The notes: generated by a model from the sequence alone, not told the origin. A stretch of 64,000 nt of DNA from Hordeum vulgare subsp. vulgare (GCF_904849725.1 NC_058521.1:94908244-94972243), one strand, 5' to 3'. Positions 1 to 10,869 are shown, counted from the first letter of the stretch. Numbers and translations are program-made.

Positions 1-49
1 CGTTGAAAACTTAACCTAATTGTCATCAACCACCAAAAAGGGGGGAGAT

Positions 50-1466
50 TGTAAGTGCATCTAGTGCCCTTAGTGATTTTTGTGGTTTGAAGAATTATAG
101 GTTATGTACCTAATGTGTTCATGAGTGTACACAGGATCTATAAGTCGCTGAGGAGTTTGAATTATACGATGTATATCGACCCCTAAATTTGTATATCTTC
201 GACTGAGGAAATTGGCCTGATGCTAAAGATTTAAATCGTGAAGAAAGTGCGATGAAATTGATATTCCTCACGAAGATATTGAAGATGAGGAATTCGGTGT
301 GTCCTGAAGAAAAACGATCCGAAGACTTTGAAGCATGAAGACTTATTCTTTCTGTTTCATTTTCTTCACTCTTGAGTCATAGGAACACCGTATTGTTAAA
401 GGGGGTCGAGGTAACACTTTGGAATGAATTTCCTCATGATGCTCAACCCAAGTCTAATCGTACCAAAAGCCTCAAGTGAGGAATATAAGAGACATGAGGA
501 TTCTCACAGTTGAGGGTCCCGACCGTTATCGCAATTCGCGCCACATCACTGATCTTATCCGCATCAAAGGTCATAATATTTAAGGGAATTAATGTCAAAT
601 CATGTCGGGATGCTCCCAGGCTATAAATAGCCGCCCCCCACAACCATTAGCTGGTTGGCTGCTCTATGGAAACTGGCACTTGTCATTTAGAGCAACCCAA
701 ATTCCTGAGAGTCTTCGAGAGTAAATCATAAGCGAGGAAATACCCCAAACACCAAACCACAAACCAAAAACCAAGTGATTGAGCATCACTGAAGAATTTT
801 TTCCTGTGTGGTACTGAAGCCTTTTACCTTTGAGGACTGTGCATCCTCCAGACGGTTAGGCGTCATGGTCTAGATTATTCCAGAAGTCAATTGTGGATCG
901 CCGGGTGACCAAGTTTGTGAGGGTTTGGAAGTATGCCCTAAAGACTTACCACGAGTGTTGGGCGAGGACTGTGTGTCCTTAGCTCAAGGAGAATACGGTA
1001 GGGATTGTGTGTCCCGGGACTGTGTGTTCTTTGGTTTCAATACCAAGCCGCTCCAAACCAGACGTACAACTGTCATAGCAGTTGGAACTGGGTCATCAAC
1101 CACTATCTTCACCGTGATACGGGCTCTATTTCTTCAACTATTTCAATTCCTCAATATTGTATGTTGAAGATTTTCATTGATACTGTTTGAAGAATTTGCT
1201 GAAGACTTTCTCTGAAATTCCTCAACCTCAAATTCTTTATGCGAGTTAATCCTCACCTGCTTTCTGTGTGCCTGTGTACTGTGCAAACTGTTTTTCATAT
1301 TCCTCATCTTGAAAAATGTTGTAGTGATACTTTGCACCCCTGATCCTTTGTTGTTTCTGCTGCAAGTTAGTTATCAGTGAGGAATTTCCTCAAAAGGAAT
1401 TTCCTCAATGATGAAATTCTAAAAATCTCCTATTCACCCCCCTCTAGTCGATATAACGCACTTTCA
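50..1466 (+). mobile_element. 3' LTR of a Copia-type retrotransposon
   Basis: A purine-rich polypurine tract (35-49, AAAAAGGGGGGAGAT) is followed directly by an LTR that opens with TGTAAGTGC and closes with GCACTTTCA, so its ends form a short imperfect inverted repeat bounded by TG and CA. Bases 1-34 are the last of the element's internal domain; the body and 5' LTR lie left of the window. From 1467 the sequence matches bases 21152 onward of the chromovirus LTR, which shows that this Copia inserted into that LTR. The long LTR (1417 bp) and PPT resemble SIRE/Maximus-type Copia elements, but the family is not certain. Small ORFs inside are not considered genes. Confidence 0.8.
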
Positions 1467-4464
1467 AGACTCGACAGAGAGGCCAGCCCACTGGTCTAAA
1501 TCCTAAGCGTGCAGGGCTCATGGGCCCATTACCCTTTGCACTCCTGCACGACGTATGGGCGGCCGAGGTCAGTCCTAGCACCCCTTATTACAAGCGTGAT
1601 GCCTATCCGGACCACTCGGGCCCGCGCCGCTCCATTGCTGACGTATGAAGAGGTTCGGCTGATACCACGACATCGAGTACCAATAATTCATCCCACGTAG
1701 ACGGTTAGTGCGTAATAAGGTATCCGACCAACCCAGATCAAATACCCAAATCCATTATCATTTTAATTAACTAAACGACACATCCACGCGGGAGTCCACC
1801 GACCAAACATTTTTTCATCAATGTTCCCAGTAACACGGTCAAGTAACTGTTAGGTTGTAACATTAGAGGCATCCGAGGTATCACCCTTGTTGGATCCCGA
1901 ACGATGTAACCATCAAGGTGGACTAAGAGGAATCACCCTCGACGGTCTCTCACTTGAGGGGTTGCACGACAGAGTCATCGTCGGGAGTGGTGAGGAGGAA
2001 TCACCCTCGATAACCACGACCGACTAGCTGCACTACAAAGATATCATCATGAGTACTTCGCGAGGTGTCACCCTTGGTACCCGACAGTAGCTCTGCAGCG
2101 TCGTACAACTAAGGGGGGTGTAAGTGTTGTGTCGGGTCTTGGCTCGTCAATCACGGATCAAGAATTGATGATAAAGCAGGGCAACTGGAATAAGGGGGCA
2201 AAGGGGATGATTGAGCCACATATACTAAGCAGTTTAAAGTGAGTACTCGAAAGTAGCACTTCCTCAAAATTAGGCTATGCATCAGATATAGGAGCTAACT
2301 ACAACAATAGCAAAATTCTAATGCAAGCATGAGGGAGAAAGACATGGGCGATATAGGAATTATCAAGGGGGTTTTCTTGCCTTGTTGCTCTGCGGCAAAG
2401 GGCTGGTCGTCAGGGGGGTAGTCGTACCCGGCAGCAACGTTGGTCTCGGGGTATACCGGTAAGAAGATGGGGGAAGAAACAATAAATATAAACACAGATG
2501 CAATCACTAAGCATGGCATGTCAAGATGCAGGTCTAGGCATGAGCTAACGCGTTGCCATCCGTTATAGACGGGTCGGGAAAATATCAGATGATATTTTCA
2601 ATGTTTGTAGCTACTACCGGTGACATGAAAATGGTGGAAAAGTTCCACGTTTGCTATGCTAGGGACGCGTGACACACGAACGGACAGCGTATCCGGGTTC
2701 GTATCGTTTTGCAGATGAACTTTCATGTGCAAAACATTTTCATTTAACTTACGGTTTATTCTATATTAATTTTTTATGTTTTATTCAATAGTAGAAATTA
2801 AACAAATTTAAATAATTCAGATATTAGTTATGACATTAGTGGTCAATCAGTGGGGTTGACTCGTCAAATATGAGCAGTGAGTCCCATGTGTCACAAGCAC
2901 ATTTTAATTTTTAGATTAACTAATAATTAATGAGTTTAATTAATGGAAGGGACCCACGTGTCATACTATGCAACATAATAATTAAACAGATTAATTAACA
3001 GTTTCACTAATTAACCTATTAATCTTAATCGTCATATTAACTAATTAATTATTTAATTAATTAAACTGTTTATTAATTATTATTTTTATATATTTATTTT
3101 TTAGGGGCGTGGCCCGCATGTCATTGGGACACTGAGCAAAAATATATTACATATTAACACATGTTTTACACACCAATTAATACATACATATACATCCATA
3201 TTCACATACATAATTTTATATACCCTTTTTCTTCCTTTTTCTACACACGCACACATGGGGGTTATCCCCCTATCTAACAGGGAGGGACCGGAGTGCACAT
3301 GAGCACGGAGTCGGCGGCTCGTACGGATTGGGGAGAGGAAGGATGCGGGGGGGGGGGGGGGGGTAGCTCACCGAGCCCTCTAGTTGTGGGAAGTTGGCTC
3401 GAGAGGGGCTCGATGGGTCGAATCGTCCACGACGAACGGCGTGGAGGCCGGCGGTGGAGGGGAGCCGATGGTGATGGTGGTGGCTGGCGAGGTGGAGGTG
3501 CGCGGGGATGAGGTGGAGGAGGCGGGGCCGACCTATGCGAGGGCGGCCGGAGGAGGGCCGGGCGGCGGCGAGGTCGGTCCGGCCGGAGGCGGGGGTCTGA
3601 GGTGGCGGTAGCCGGAGCGACGGAGGCCGGAGGTGGGGCACAGGTGGTGTGCTATGGAGGCGGCTGGCGGCGGTGTGGCTTTGACCGGTGATGTAGGGGT
3701 CGGACTGTGCGATGGAGGGGGTCGGGACCGGAGGAGGGCCAGCCGTGGTGGTGGTGGTCTGCCTGCCCAGCGAGGGGAGAGGGAGAGCCGACGAGGGAGG
3801 GGGATGGGCTCGGTGGTGGGTGGTGCAGGGCTCGGTGGTGAGTGGCGCTGGGGGAGGGAAACGAGGAGCGAGCGAGGGCTACGTGGGGTGGGAGAGGGAG
3901 TGAGGGGAGGGCTCGCTCGTGGGGTTTGGTGGATCTGGGGAGGGTTCGGTGGGAGGTGGGGGAACGAGGGGATCCTCGTGGGGATCGAGTGGCGGCTGGG
4001 AGGGAGTGAGGGAACGAGGGCTCGGAGGTGGGCTAGGTGAGGTGGGGGGTTTTATACCCCCGAGGTAGTTGGGCCGGTTTGGGTAGGTTTAGATGTGCCG
4101 GTGGGCCGAGCTGGGGTGGTTTTTTTTCCTTTTTTGTTTTCTTTTATCTTTATCTTTTTTTGTTTTCTATTTTATTTTATTTAGTTTTAGTTTTTGTTTT
4201 ATTTTATTTCGTGAACTTAAATACCTTCAAAGATAATGGTTCCTAAAGGGCAATTTCCTATGTAATATTTGACACACAGACCGAACATTTTTATTTTGAC
4301 ATTGAAAAACTTTTATCATTCGACTTTATTTTAAATTTGAATTTGAATCGGGTTTGAACCAACGCAAGTTTAACAACAGTAATTATGGTGACATGGCATC
4401 ATTAGCAAAAAATTACTGTAGCTTAATTACATAGACCACTGTAGCAAAAGTTGAGGATGTCACA
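1467..4464 (-). repeat. 3' LTR of the chromovirus (truncated by the Copia insertion)
   Basis: This is homologous along its length to 21152-21199 plus 33912-36825, the other LTR. It ends at 4464 with GAGGATGTCACA, beside the PPT (minus-strand AGTAGGGGAGAGT, at about 4465-4477). The first roughly 0.95 kb of the plus-strand LTR order is missing because the Copia element sits there. Within it, 3290-4080 is very GC-rich and 4120-4215 is T-rich. Several long ORFs in the GC-rich part are composition artefacts: they differ between the two LTR copies and match no domain I know. Confidence 0.85.
3347..3363 (+). repeat. G17 homopolymer in LTR
   Basis: There are seventeen consecutive G residues. The corresponding spot in the other LTR copy (about 35749-35757) has only a short G-rich stretch, GCGGTGGG. 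It is therefore an expansion private to this copy, or a sequencing or assembly artefact. Confidence 0.9.
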
Positions 4465-6200
4465 ACTCTCCCCTACTAACAAGAATTCTCGTCCTGATAA
4501 TTCAGAGGTAGAAGGAAAGAGCTCGGGGTATTCATCAAGAAGATGATCCTCGCATTCCCTAGTGGCTTCATCTTTAGAATGATTTGACCAGTGCACTTTA
4601 AGGAACTTGGTGACTTTGCGACGAGTTTGACATTCAGCCTAGTCGAGAATACGGACCGGATGCTCTTTATAAGAGAGGTCTTGTTGCAGCTCAAGCATAT
4701 CATGATCCACTGCTCGAATAGGATCCTTGAAGCATCGACGGAGCTGAGTCACATGGGAGACATCGTGAACCTGAGAAAGGTTCGCCGGCAGTTCCAATTG
4801 ATAAGCTACTTTTCCACGCCGCTCGAGGACAATGAAAGGACCAATATAGCGAGGAGCTAACTTGCCCTTGATCCCAAAACAGTGTGCACCTCTCATTGGT
4901 GTGACATGAAGATAAGCCTTTTCGCCAGGTTGATAGACCATATCTTGATGGTGACGGTCATACTGACTCTTCTGACGAGACTGGACAGCCTTTAGATTCT
5001 CATGAATAATGCGGACTTGATGTTCGGCAGGTTGGATAATATCCGGACCAAAGAGTAATCGTTCCCCAGTTTGTGACCAATTCAGAGGAGTTCGACACCT
5101 TCGTCCATACAATACTTCGAAAGGGGCCATCTTCAGACTAGCATGATAGCTATTGTTGTAGGAGAACTCGGCATACGAGAGAGATTCCTCCCATTTCTTA
5201 CCGAAAGAAATGACACAAGCTCGAAGCATGTCGTAGAGAATTTGGTTGACTCGTTCAACTTGTCCCTCGGATTGAGGATCAAATGTGTTGCTGAAGGACA
5301 GATGAGTCCCCATAGCTTTCTGAAAACTTTCCCAGAATTTTGAAGTGAACAAGCTGCCATGGTCCGAGTTGATTACCAATGGAATACCGTGAAGTGAAAC
5401 AATCCTGGCCATATAAAGATCTGCCAGTTGACTAGCATTAATTGTTTCTTTGACAGCCAAAAAATGTGCAACTTTGGACAGCCGGTCAATGACGACAATA
5501 ATAGCATCATTACATTTCTGAGGTTTGGGAAACCAGTGACATAGTGCATTTCAACAAGGTCCCATTTCCACTCAGGAAGAGAGATAGGTTGTAGAGTTCC
5601 ACGAGGCTTTTGATGTTCTCCTTTGATTCGCTGACAAATATCACATTCTGCAACTTAGCGTGCAATGACTTGCTTCATATTAGACCACTAGAATCTTTGA
5701 CGGATGTCTTGGTACATCTTGGTACTCCCGTGTGTATAGACAGCGGGGTATCATGAGCTTCTTTCATCACCGCTCTGGACATTTGGTGATTTTACCTTTT
5801 TGTTGGTACGAATAAGAGACCCTTGAAGTACAAGGCGCCATCATTAGCAACAGTGAAACAAGAGGGTTTTCCCCATGCAAGATAGCTTTTAATCCTGCTG
5901 ACATCATCGTCAAAGCCTTGCATACCTTTGATGCGGAATACGAGATCTAGTTTAACAACCAGGTTACAGAGGGAACCCTGATTAACAACACAAGCTTCAC
6001 CTTTTGATACTCTTCAGGAGGGGAACAAGGTAACCCTGAGGAACAATATGGAGGTTCAGCTTACGGAATTCCTCTTGCAGACGATCGTGAACCTTATGAA
6101 CCTAGAGGTGGTTGCAGTATGACTTGCGACTCAAGGCATCAACCATTACGTTAGCCTTGCCGGGGGTATATGATATACCATAGTCAAAATATGCTATGCA
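4465..6200 (-). pseudogene. Chromovirus pol 3' part: RNase H end, integrase, chromodomain
   Basis: The minus strand encodes the RNase H tail (TPGKANVMVDALSRK near 6130-6190), then an integrase zinc-binding remnant (CDICQRIKGEHQKP near 5600-5650), and an open stretch at 5460-4639 with the core and C-terminal integrase. The last part (about 4640-4480) reads in another frame as a chromodomain with FLKVHWSNHS, the module that targets integration to chromatin marks. The first catalytic Asp of the D,D-35-E triad is replaced by His (codon 5544-5546, MHYVTGFP where MDF is usual). The second Asp (INSDHGSLFTS) and the Glu (GQVERVNQ) remain. Stops and frameshifts separate the parts, so no integrase can be made. 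Confidence 0.85.
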
Positions 6201-7647
6201 GGATACGTCTCCGTCGTATCTACTTTTCCAAACTCCTTTTCACTTGTTTTGGACTCTAATTTGCATGATTTGAATGGAACTAACCAGGACTAACGCTGTT
6301 TTCAGCACAATTGCCATGGTGTTGTTTTTGCGCAAAAATAAAAGTTCTCGGAATGACCTGGAAATTTACGAGGATTTTTTGTGGAATATATAAAAATATT
6401 GGCGCAAGAATCAACCGGAGGAGTGGAGTGAGGAGCCCACAAGCCCACCAGGTGCGGGGCCCCCTTGCCGCGCCTAGCAGGCTTGTCGGGCCCTCAGGGC
6501 TCCGCCGCCTCCAACTCCATCTCTATTTAGTCCCTTTCGTCCAGAAAAAAATCAAGGAGAAGGGTTCATCGTGTTTTACGATATGGAGGCGCCGCCACCA
6601 CCTGTTCTTCCTCTGGAGGGCAGATCTGGAGTCCGTTCTAGGCTCCGGAGAGGGGAGATCGTCGCCATCGTTATCACCAACCTTCTTCATCGCCAATTCC
6701 ATGATGCTCTTCACCTTCGTGATTAATCTCATCGTAGGCTTGCTGGACAGTGATGGGTTGGATGAGATCTATCATGTAATCGAGTTAGTTTTGACGGGGA
6801 TTGATCCCTAGTATCCACTATGTTCTGAGATTGATGTTGCTACTACTTTGCCATGCTTAATGCTTGTCACTAGGGCGTGAGTGCCATGATTTCAGATATG
6901 AACCTATTATGTTCTCGTCAATATATGTCTGTTCTTGATCCTATCTTGCAAGTTGTAGTCACCTACTATGTGTTATGACCCGGCAACCCCAGAGTGACAA
7001 TAGCCGGAACCACCCAGAGATGACCATAGTATGAGGAGTTCATGTATTCACTAAGTGTTAATGCTTTGTTCCGGTTCTCTATTAAAAGGATAACCTTAAT
7101 ATCCCGTAGTTTCCATTAGGACCCCACTGCCACGGGAGGGATGGACAATAGATGTCATGCAAGTTCTTTTCCCTAAGAGCGTATGACTACATATGGAATA
7201 CATGCCTACATTACATTGACGAACTGGAGCTAGTTACATATCTCCCCGTGTTATAACTGTTGCATGATGAATGTCATCCGACATAGTTATCCATCACCGA
7301 TCCAATGCTAATGAGTTTTTCCTACTGGTCCTTGGTACATTACTTTGTCGCTACTGCTGTCACTGCTTCTACTGTTACTCTGTCGCTATTGCTATCGCTG
7401 CTGCTACTATTACTCTGTCGCTACTATTGTCACTGTTGCTAGTGTTACCGTTGCTACTGTTGCTATCACTACTTTTCTACTGATACTTTGCTGCAAATAC
7501 TAAGTATTTCAGGCGTGGTTGAATTGACAACTCAACTGCTAATACTCGAGAATATTCTTTGGCTTCCCCTTGTGTCGAATCAATAAATTTGGGTTGTATA
7601 CTCTACCCTCGAAAGCTTTTGTGATCCCATATACTTGTGGGTTATCA
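6201..7647 (+). repeat. 5' LTR of the Athila-lineage element
   Basis: It starts GGATACGTCTCC (the canonical first T has become G) and ends GTGGGTTATCA. It aligns along its length with 14624-16072. It contains a GC-rich hairpin (6435-6492) and a tract rich in GCTACTGTT-like triplets (about 7340-7490). Point differences from the 3' LTR are scattered, which shows an insertion of some age. Confidence 0.9.
6435..6492 (+). repeat. Conserved GC-rich hairpin in LTR
   Basis: The left arm reads CCCACAAGCC and the right arm GGCTTGTCGGG. Inner arms GGTGCGG and CCGCGCC bracket a C-rich loop. The same fold occurs at 14859-14916 (3' LTR), 11198-11258 (internal module) and 55437-55496 (LTR of a related element). 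Its role is unknown; a signal in the transcript leader or for RNA 3'-end formation or packaging is possible. Confidence 0.7.
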
Positions 7648-7658
7648 AGACTATTTTC

Positions 7659-7675
7659 TCGCGCCGTTGCCGGGG
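7659..7675 (+). other. Primer binding site, tRNA-Asp type
   Basis: Twelve bases after the 5' LTR the sequence TCGCGCCGTTGCCGGGG matches the complement of the tRNA-Asp 3' end (TGGCGCCGTTGCCGGG) with one mismatch. This is the minus-strand primer site typical of Athila-lineage elements. Confidence 0.85.
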
Positions 7676-7726
7676 AGGCATAACTCTATTCTGTGAGTCA
7701 CTTGGGATTTACGTCTGCTGATCACT

Positions 7727-8872
7727 ATGAGGAATCCAAGAGATCCAAAAACTAAAGTCTTGCCCTCAACTACGAGGACAGGTAAGGAACTGCCATCTAG
7801 CTCTGCACTTGATTCACCTTCAGTTATGAGTAAGTTTGCGACACCACCTCCTGCTAGAAATTTTGATATGTCGCATGTGCTTGATGATGCTACTTCTGCT
7901 GTCCATGATGATTGTGATGATGCTTTGCTTGATACTGCTTTGCCACTAGGTGCATTCCTAGATGCACAAATTGCTAGAGTTGCTGCTAGATGTGATGATA
8001 CTTCTGAAACTGCTGAGATTATTGAAGTAGAACATGCTATTTCGCCTATTAGAACTAGCTCTCCTAGATATGAATTGCCTGATATACCTAAGGGTTATGT
8101 TATGGAGGGAGAGATAGCTAAGGACTTTCTTTCTTGTAAAGATAGCTATGAAGTTGAGAATTTACTGCGCAAGTGGAAAGAAAAATCTCTGAACACTAGG
8201 ATGAAATACGACCCGAAGTTTGCTACTTCGCCTATCTTTGTGACCGATAAGGATTATGAATTCTACGTCGATCCTGAGTTAATCACTCTGGTCCAATCTG
8301 ATCCTTTTCATGGTTATGAGTCTGAAACGGTTGTAGCACATCTTACCAAACTGCACGATATAGCCACGCTATTCACGAGTGAGGAAAAGATCCGCCACTA
8401 CTATATCCTTAAGCTGTTTCCTTTCTTGCCAAAGGATGATGCTAAGACTTGGTTCACCTCTCTTGCTCCTAGTTGTGTGCGTAGCCACCAGGATATGATC
8501 TACTACTTCTCTGAAAAATATTTCCCTGCCCATAAGAAGCAAGTTGCCTTGCAAGAAATATACAACTTTGCGCAAGTGGAAGAAGAGAGTCTCCCACAAG
8601 CTTGGGGGAGGCTTGTCCAGCTACTAAATGCATTGCCCGATCACCCTCTTGAAAAGAAAGAAATACTTGATATCTTCTATAATGGACTAACCGATGCTTC
8701 TATGGACCACCTAGATTGTTGTGCTGGTTGTGTTTTCAGGGAACGAACCGTAGAACAAGCTGAGATCCTATTGAATAATATCTTGTGCAATGAGAATGCT
8801 TGGACTATTCCCGAACCACCTCGGAAGCCAACTCCTAAGAAAAGAGGTATCCTATTCCTCAGTCCTAAATAG
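7727..8872 (+). CDS. gag (capsid/nucleocapsid) of the Athila-lineage element, N-terminal part
   Basis: This is an open frame of 381 residues beginning about 50 bp after the PBS. The central part (about residues 180-330) reads like a retrotransposon gag domain: it has AKTWFTSLAPSCV, then FSEKYFPAHKK, a YNFAQVEEESLPQAWGRL stretch and later LLNNILCNENAW. Gag proteins coat the RNA and form the cytoplasmic particle. The frame stops at TAG 8870-8872, but the same frame stays open to 9055 with gag-like sequence ([20 protein letters not shown]), so the stop looks like a later nonsense mutation. Just after that the frame runs into plastid DNA at about 9012. The ATG at 7727 is the first after the PBS, with no competing start in frame. 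Confidence 0.8.
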   Translation: MRNPRDPKTKVLPSTTRTGKELPSSSALDSPSVMSKFATPPPARNFDMSHVLDDATSAVHDDCDDALLDTALPLGAFLDAQIARVAARCDDTSETAEIIEVEHAISPIRTSSPRYELPDIPKGYVMEGEIAKDFLSCKDSYEVENLLRKWKEKSLNTRMKYDPKFATSPIFVTDKDYEFYVDPELITLVQSDPFHGYESETVVAHLTKLHDIATLFTSEEKIRHYYILKLFPFLPKDDAKTWFTSLAPSCVRSHQDMIYYFSEKYFPAHKKQVALQEIYNFAQVEEESLPQAWGRLVQLLNALPDHPLEKKEILDIFYNGLTDASMDHLDCCAGCVFRERTVEQAEILLNNILCNENAWTIPEPPRKPTPKKRGILFLSPK

Positions 8873-9011
8873 ATGCAAGAAGCTAAGAAATCTATGAAAG
8901 AGAAAGGCATTAAATCTGAAGATATCAAAAATCTACCACCTATCGAAGAAATCCATGGTCTTGATAACCCGATACAGGTAGTAGAGGTAAATTCTCTTCG
9001 TAGACTCAATG
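8873..9011 (+). pseudogene. gag continuation after the in-frame stop
   Basis: It has the same frame as the upstream gag ORF. The peptide contains [17 protein letters not shown] and then changes abruptly into plastid-derived sequence. The gag-protease reading resumes at about 9433 in a different frame. Confidence 0.7.
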
Positions 9012-9110
9012 AGAGTATACATTCGAACCACTCTTGGTCATATTTCTTTTTATAGAGAAATAGAGGAAGCCGTACAAGGATTTAGTCAGGCCTATTCATA
9101 AACTACCTAA
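9012..9110 (+). pseudogene. rpoC1: Plastid rpoC1 3' end (NUPT)
   Basis: In the frame starting at 9012 this encodes the carboxy terminus of the plastid-encoded RNA polymerase beta' subunit ([15 protein letters not shown], then VQGFSQAYS). The frame ends at TAA 9099-9101. Grass plastid rpoC1, as I recall it, ends with three more residues (YTI) before the stop, and here ACT ACC TAA follows, so a Tyr codon appears to have become TAA. This is nuclear plastid DNA, not a working gene: it is 29 codons long, lies inside a retrotransposon and has no promoter. It is the left part of a single fragment that continues into rpoC2. Confidence 0.9.
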
Positions 9111-9319
9111 ACAAGAAAGTTAGATTCGGCGATGCCCCTCCCCTTTTCTTTCGGGGGGCATTCCGATTTCCCTAGTATCATCATTATTTGCCACGCGAAT
9201 CCAGATTGAGATTGAGGCAATTAAGTTAATTAAATTTTCGAATCACTGACTCAGGCCCATTGTCGAATCCTACTAAGCAATTGTCGAATCCTACTCAGCC
9301 GAAAAGGGGGTACTTATGT
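9111..9319 (+). other. Plastid rpoC1-rpoC2 intergenic spacer (NUPT)
   Basis: It lies between the rpoC1 end and the rpoC2 start, in the gene order of the plastid rpoB operon. It includes a short direct repeat TTGTCGAATCCTACT (twice, about 9261-9297). The sequence just before the rpoC2 start (AAAAGGGGGTACTTATGT) fits a plastid leader. I assign it from its position between two recognised plastid gene ends. Confidence 0.75.
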
Positions 9320-9432
9320 ATGGCGGAACGGGCCAATCTGGTCTTTCATAATAAAGAGATAGACGGAACTGGTATGAAACGACTTATTAGCAGATTAATA
9401 GATCATTTTGGAATGGGATATACATCCCATAT
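9320..9432 (+). pseudogene. rpoC2: Plastid rpoC2 5' end (NUPT)
   Basis: From ATG 9320 the frame gives [16 protein letters not shown] and then [18 protein letters not shown], the amino terminus of plastid RNA polymerase beta'' (rpoC2). Homology stops at about 9431 after YTSH. The retrotransposon gag frame resumes at 9433 with [15 protein letters not shown]. Only about 37 of more than 1400 codons are present. Together with the rpoC1 tail this makes a contiguous plastid insert of about 420 bp. Confidence 0.93.
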
Positions 9433-10869
9433 GATATTCTTTTTGATAAACCTGCTAGCTTATGCCTGGATGAATTTGATAACTTTGTTGCCAAACAACA
9501 AAGTCTCAATTATTATGTTAGCAGACAATTGGAACAGAATGCTCGTATGCTTAGTCATTTAAGTGCTTGTGTGGACAGAAACGTTAATGATCTTAAGCTC
9601 TTGAGTAAACATGCCTCTATGGTTACTACTCAAGTAGAACAAGTACTTAAGGCTCAACATGACTTGCTCAATGAGTTGAATGACAATTCTGTCAGAGTTG
9701 TCACTAGAGGCGGTAGAATGACCCAGGAACCTTTGTATCCTGAGGGTCATTCTAAGAGAATTGAACAAGATTCTCAAGGAGTTAGCACTGATGCACCTAG
9801 GCATCCTAGAAAGAAAAATAAAGATGATAGGAATTTGCACGCTACCAACCCTGTTGTTGTTACACCCGAGAGTCCAAACGATGTTTCTGTTTCTGATGTT
9901 GAAACGCAATCTCGTGATGAACATGAGCCTAATGATAATATCGATAGTGGTGTTCATGATGATGATCAACCTAGCAATGATAAGTATGTGAAGATTGAAC
10001 TTGTTGATCTTGATAACCCACAACCTAAGAATAGAAGATACGATAAGAATGATTTCATTGCTAGGAAGCATGGTAAAGAAAGGGAACCATGGGTTCAGAA
10101 ACCCATGCCCTTTCCTCCCAAACCATCCAAGAAAAAGGATGATGAGGATTTTGAGCGAGTTGTTGAAATGATTACACCTGTCTTTCTGCAAATGAGTTTG
10201 ACAGATATGCTCAAAATGTCTCCTTATGCTAAGTACATGAAGGATATTGTGACTAATAAGAGGAGGATACCTGAGGTTGAGATTTCCACCATGCTCACTA
10301 ATTATACCTTCAAGGGTGGAACTCCTAAGAAACTAGGTGATCCCAGAGTGCCCACTATACCTTGCTCCATTAAAGGCAACTACGTTAGAACTGCTTTATG
10401 CGACCTTGGAGCCGGTGTTAGTGTTATGGCTCTCTCTCTTTATCATAGACTTGAATTGGACAAGTTTAAACCCACTAAAATCTCTCTTCAAATGGCCGAC
10501 AAATCAACTGCTTTCCCTATCGGCATTTGCGAGGTTGTGCCTGTTGTGGTTGCTAACGTTACTATCTTAACGGACTTTGTTATCCTGGATATTCCCGAGG
10601 ACGATACCATGGCGGTCATCCTTGGAAGACCCTTTTTAAACACTGCAGGGGCTGTTATTGATTGCAACAAAGGCAATGTCACTTTCCATGTCAATGGTAA
10701 TGAGCATACGGTGCACTTTCCAAAGAAACAATATCGAGTACATTGCATCAATGCTATTGGAAAAACTTCATCGATTCTTATTGGGAGCTTTGAATACCCT
10801 ATACCTACTATTAAGATGAAGTATGATTTGCTTGTTGGGGATATGCACATCCCCATTGAGGTAACCTAG
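9433..10869 (+). CDS. gag C-terminus and aspartic protease of the Athila-lineage element
   Basis: This frame is open from about 9433 (LFDKPASL) to TAG/TGA at 10867-10869. The first ATG in the track of this frame is 9529, but the homologous protein clearly begins upstream and was cut by the plastid insert, so no true start exists. The first 110 residues look coiled ([20 protein letters not shown]). A charged linker follows, rich in Asp, Asn and Pro. Then comes a retroviral-type protease core with [12 protein letters not shown] (the DTGA-like active site, with Thr replaced by Leu) and [15 protein letters not shown] (the second conserved strand). The protease would mature the gag polyprotein. 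No RT follows. Confidence 0.75.
   Translation, partial: DILFDKPASLCLDEFDNFVAKQQSLNYYVSRQLEQNARMLSHLSACVDRNVNDLKLLSKHASMVTTQVEQVLKAQHDLLNELNDNSVRVVTRGGRMTQEPLYPEGHSKRIEQDSQGVSTDAPRHPRKKNKDDRNLHATNPVVVTPESPNDVSVSDVETQSRDEHEPNDNIDSGVHDDDQPSNDKYVKIELVDLDNPQPKNRRYDKNDFIARKHGKEREPWVQKPMPFPPKPSKKKDDEDFERVVEMITPVFLQMSLTDMLKMSPYAKYMKDIVTNKRRIPEVEISTMLTNYTFKGGTPKKLGDPRVPTIPCSIKGNYVRTALCDLGAGVSVMALSLYHRLELDKFKPTKISLQMADKSTAFPIGICEVVPVVVANVTILTDFVILDIPEDDTMAVILGRPFLNTAGAVIDCNKGNVTFHVNGNEHTVHFPKKQYRVHCINAIGKTSSILIGSFEYPIPTIKMKYDLLVGDMHIPIEVT

Noticed and set aside
925..1167. 80-codon ORF in the Copia LTR
   Set aside because: It lies inside an LTR, has no recognisable domain, and overlaps a second ORF in another frame.
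3270..4040. Long overlapping ORFs on both strands in the GC-rich part of the chromovirus LTR
   Set aside because: They are Gly/Pro/Arg-rich, change frame and length between the two LTR copies, and match no domain. GC-rich composition with few stop codons explains them.
7340..7490. Triplet-rich tract suggesting a microsatellite
   Set aside because: It is an imperfect, shared part of both LTRs (also about 15755-15910) with similar length in each, so it is part of the element and not an expanded repeat.
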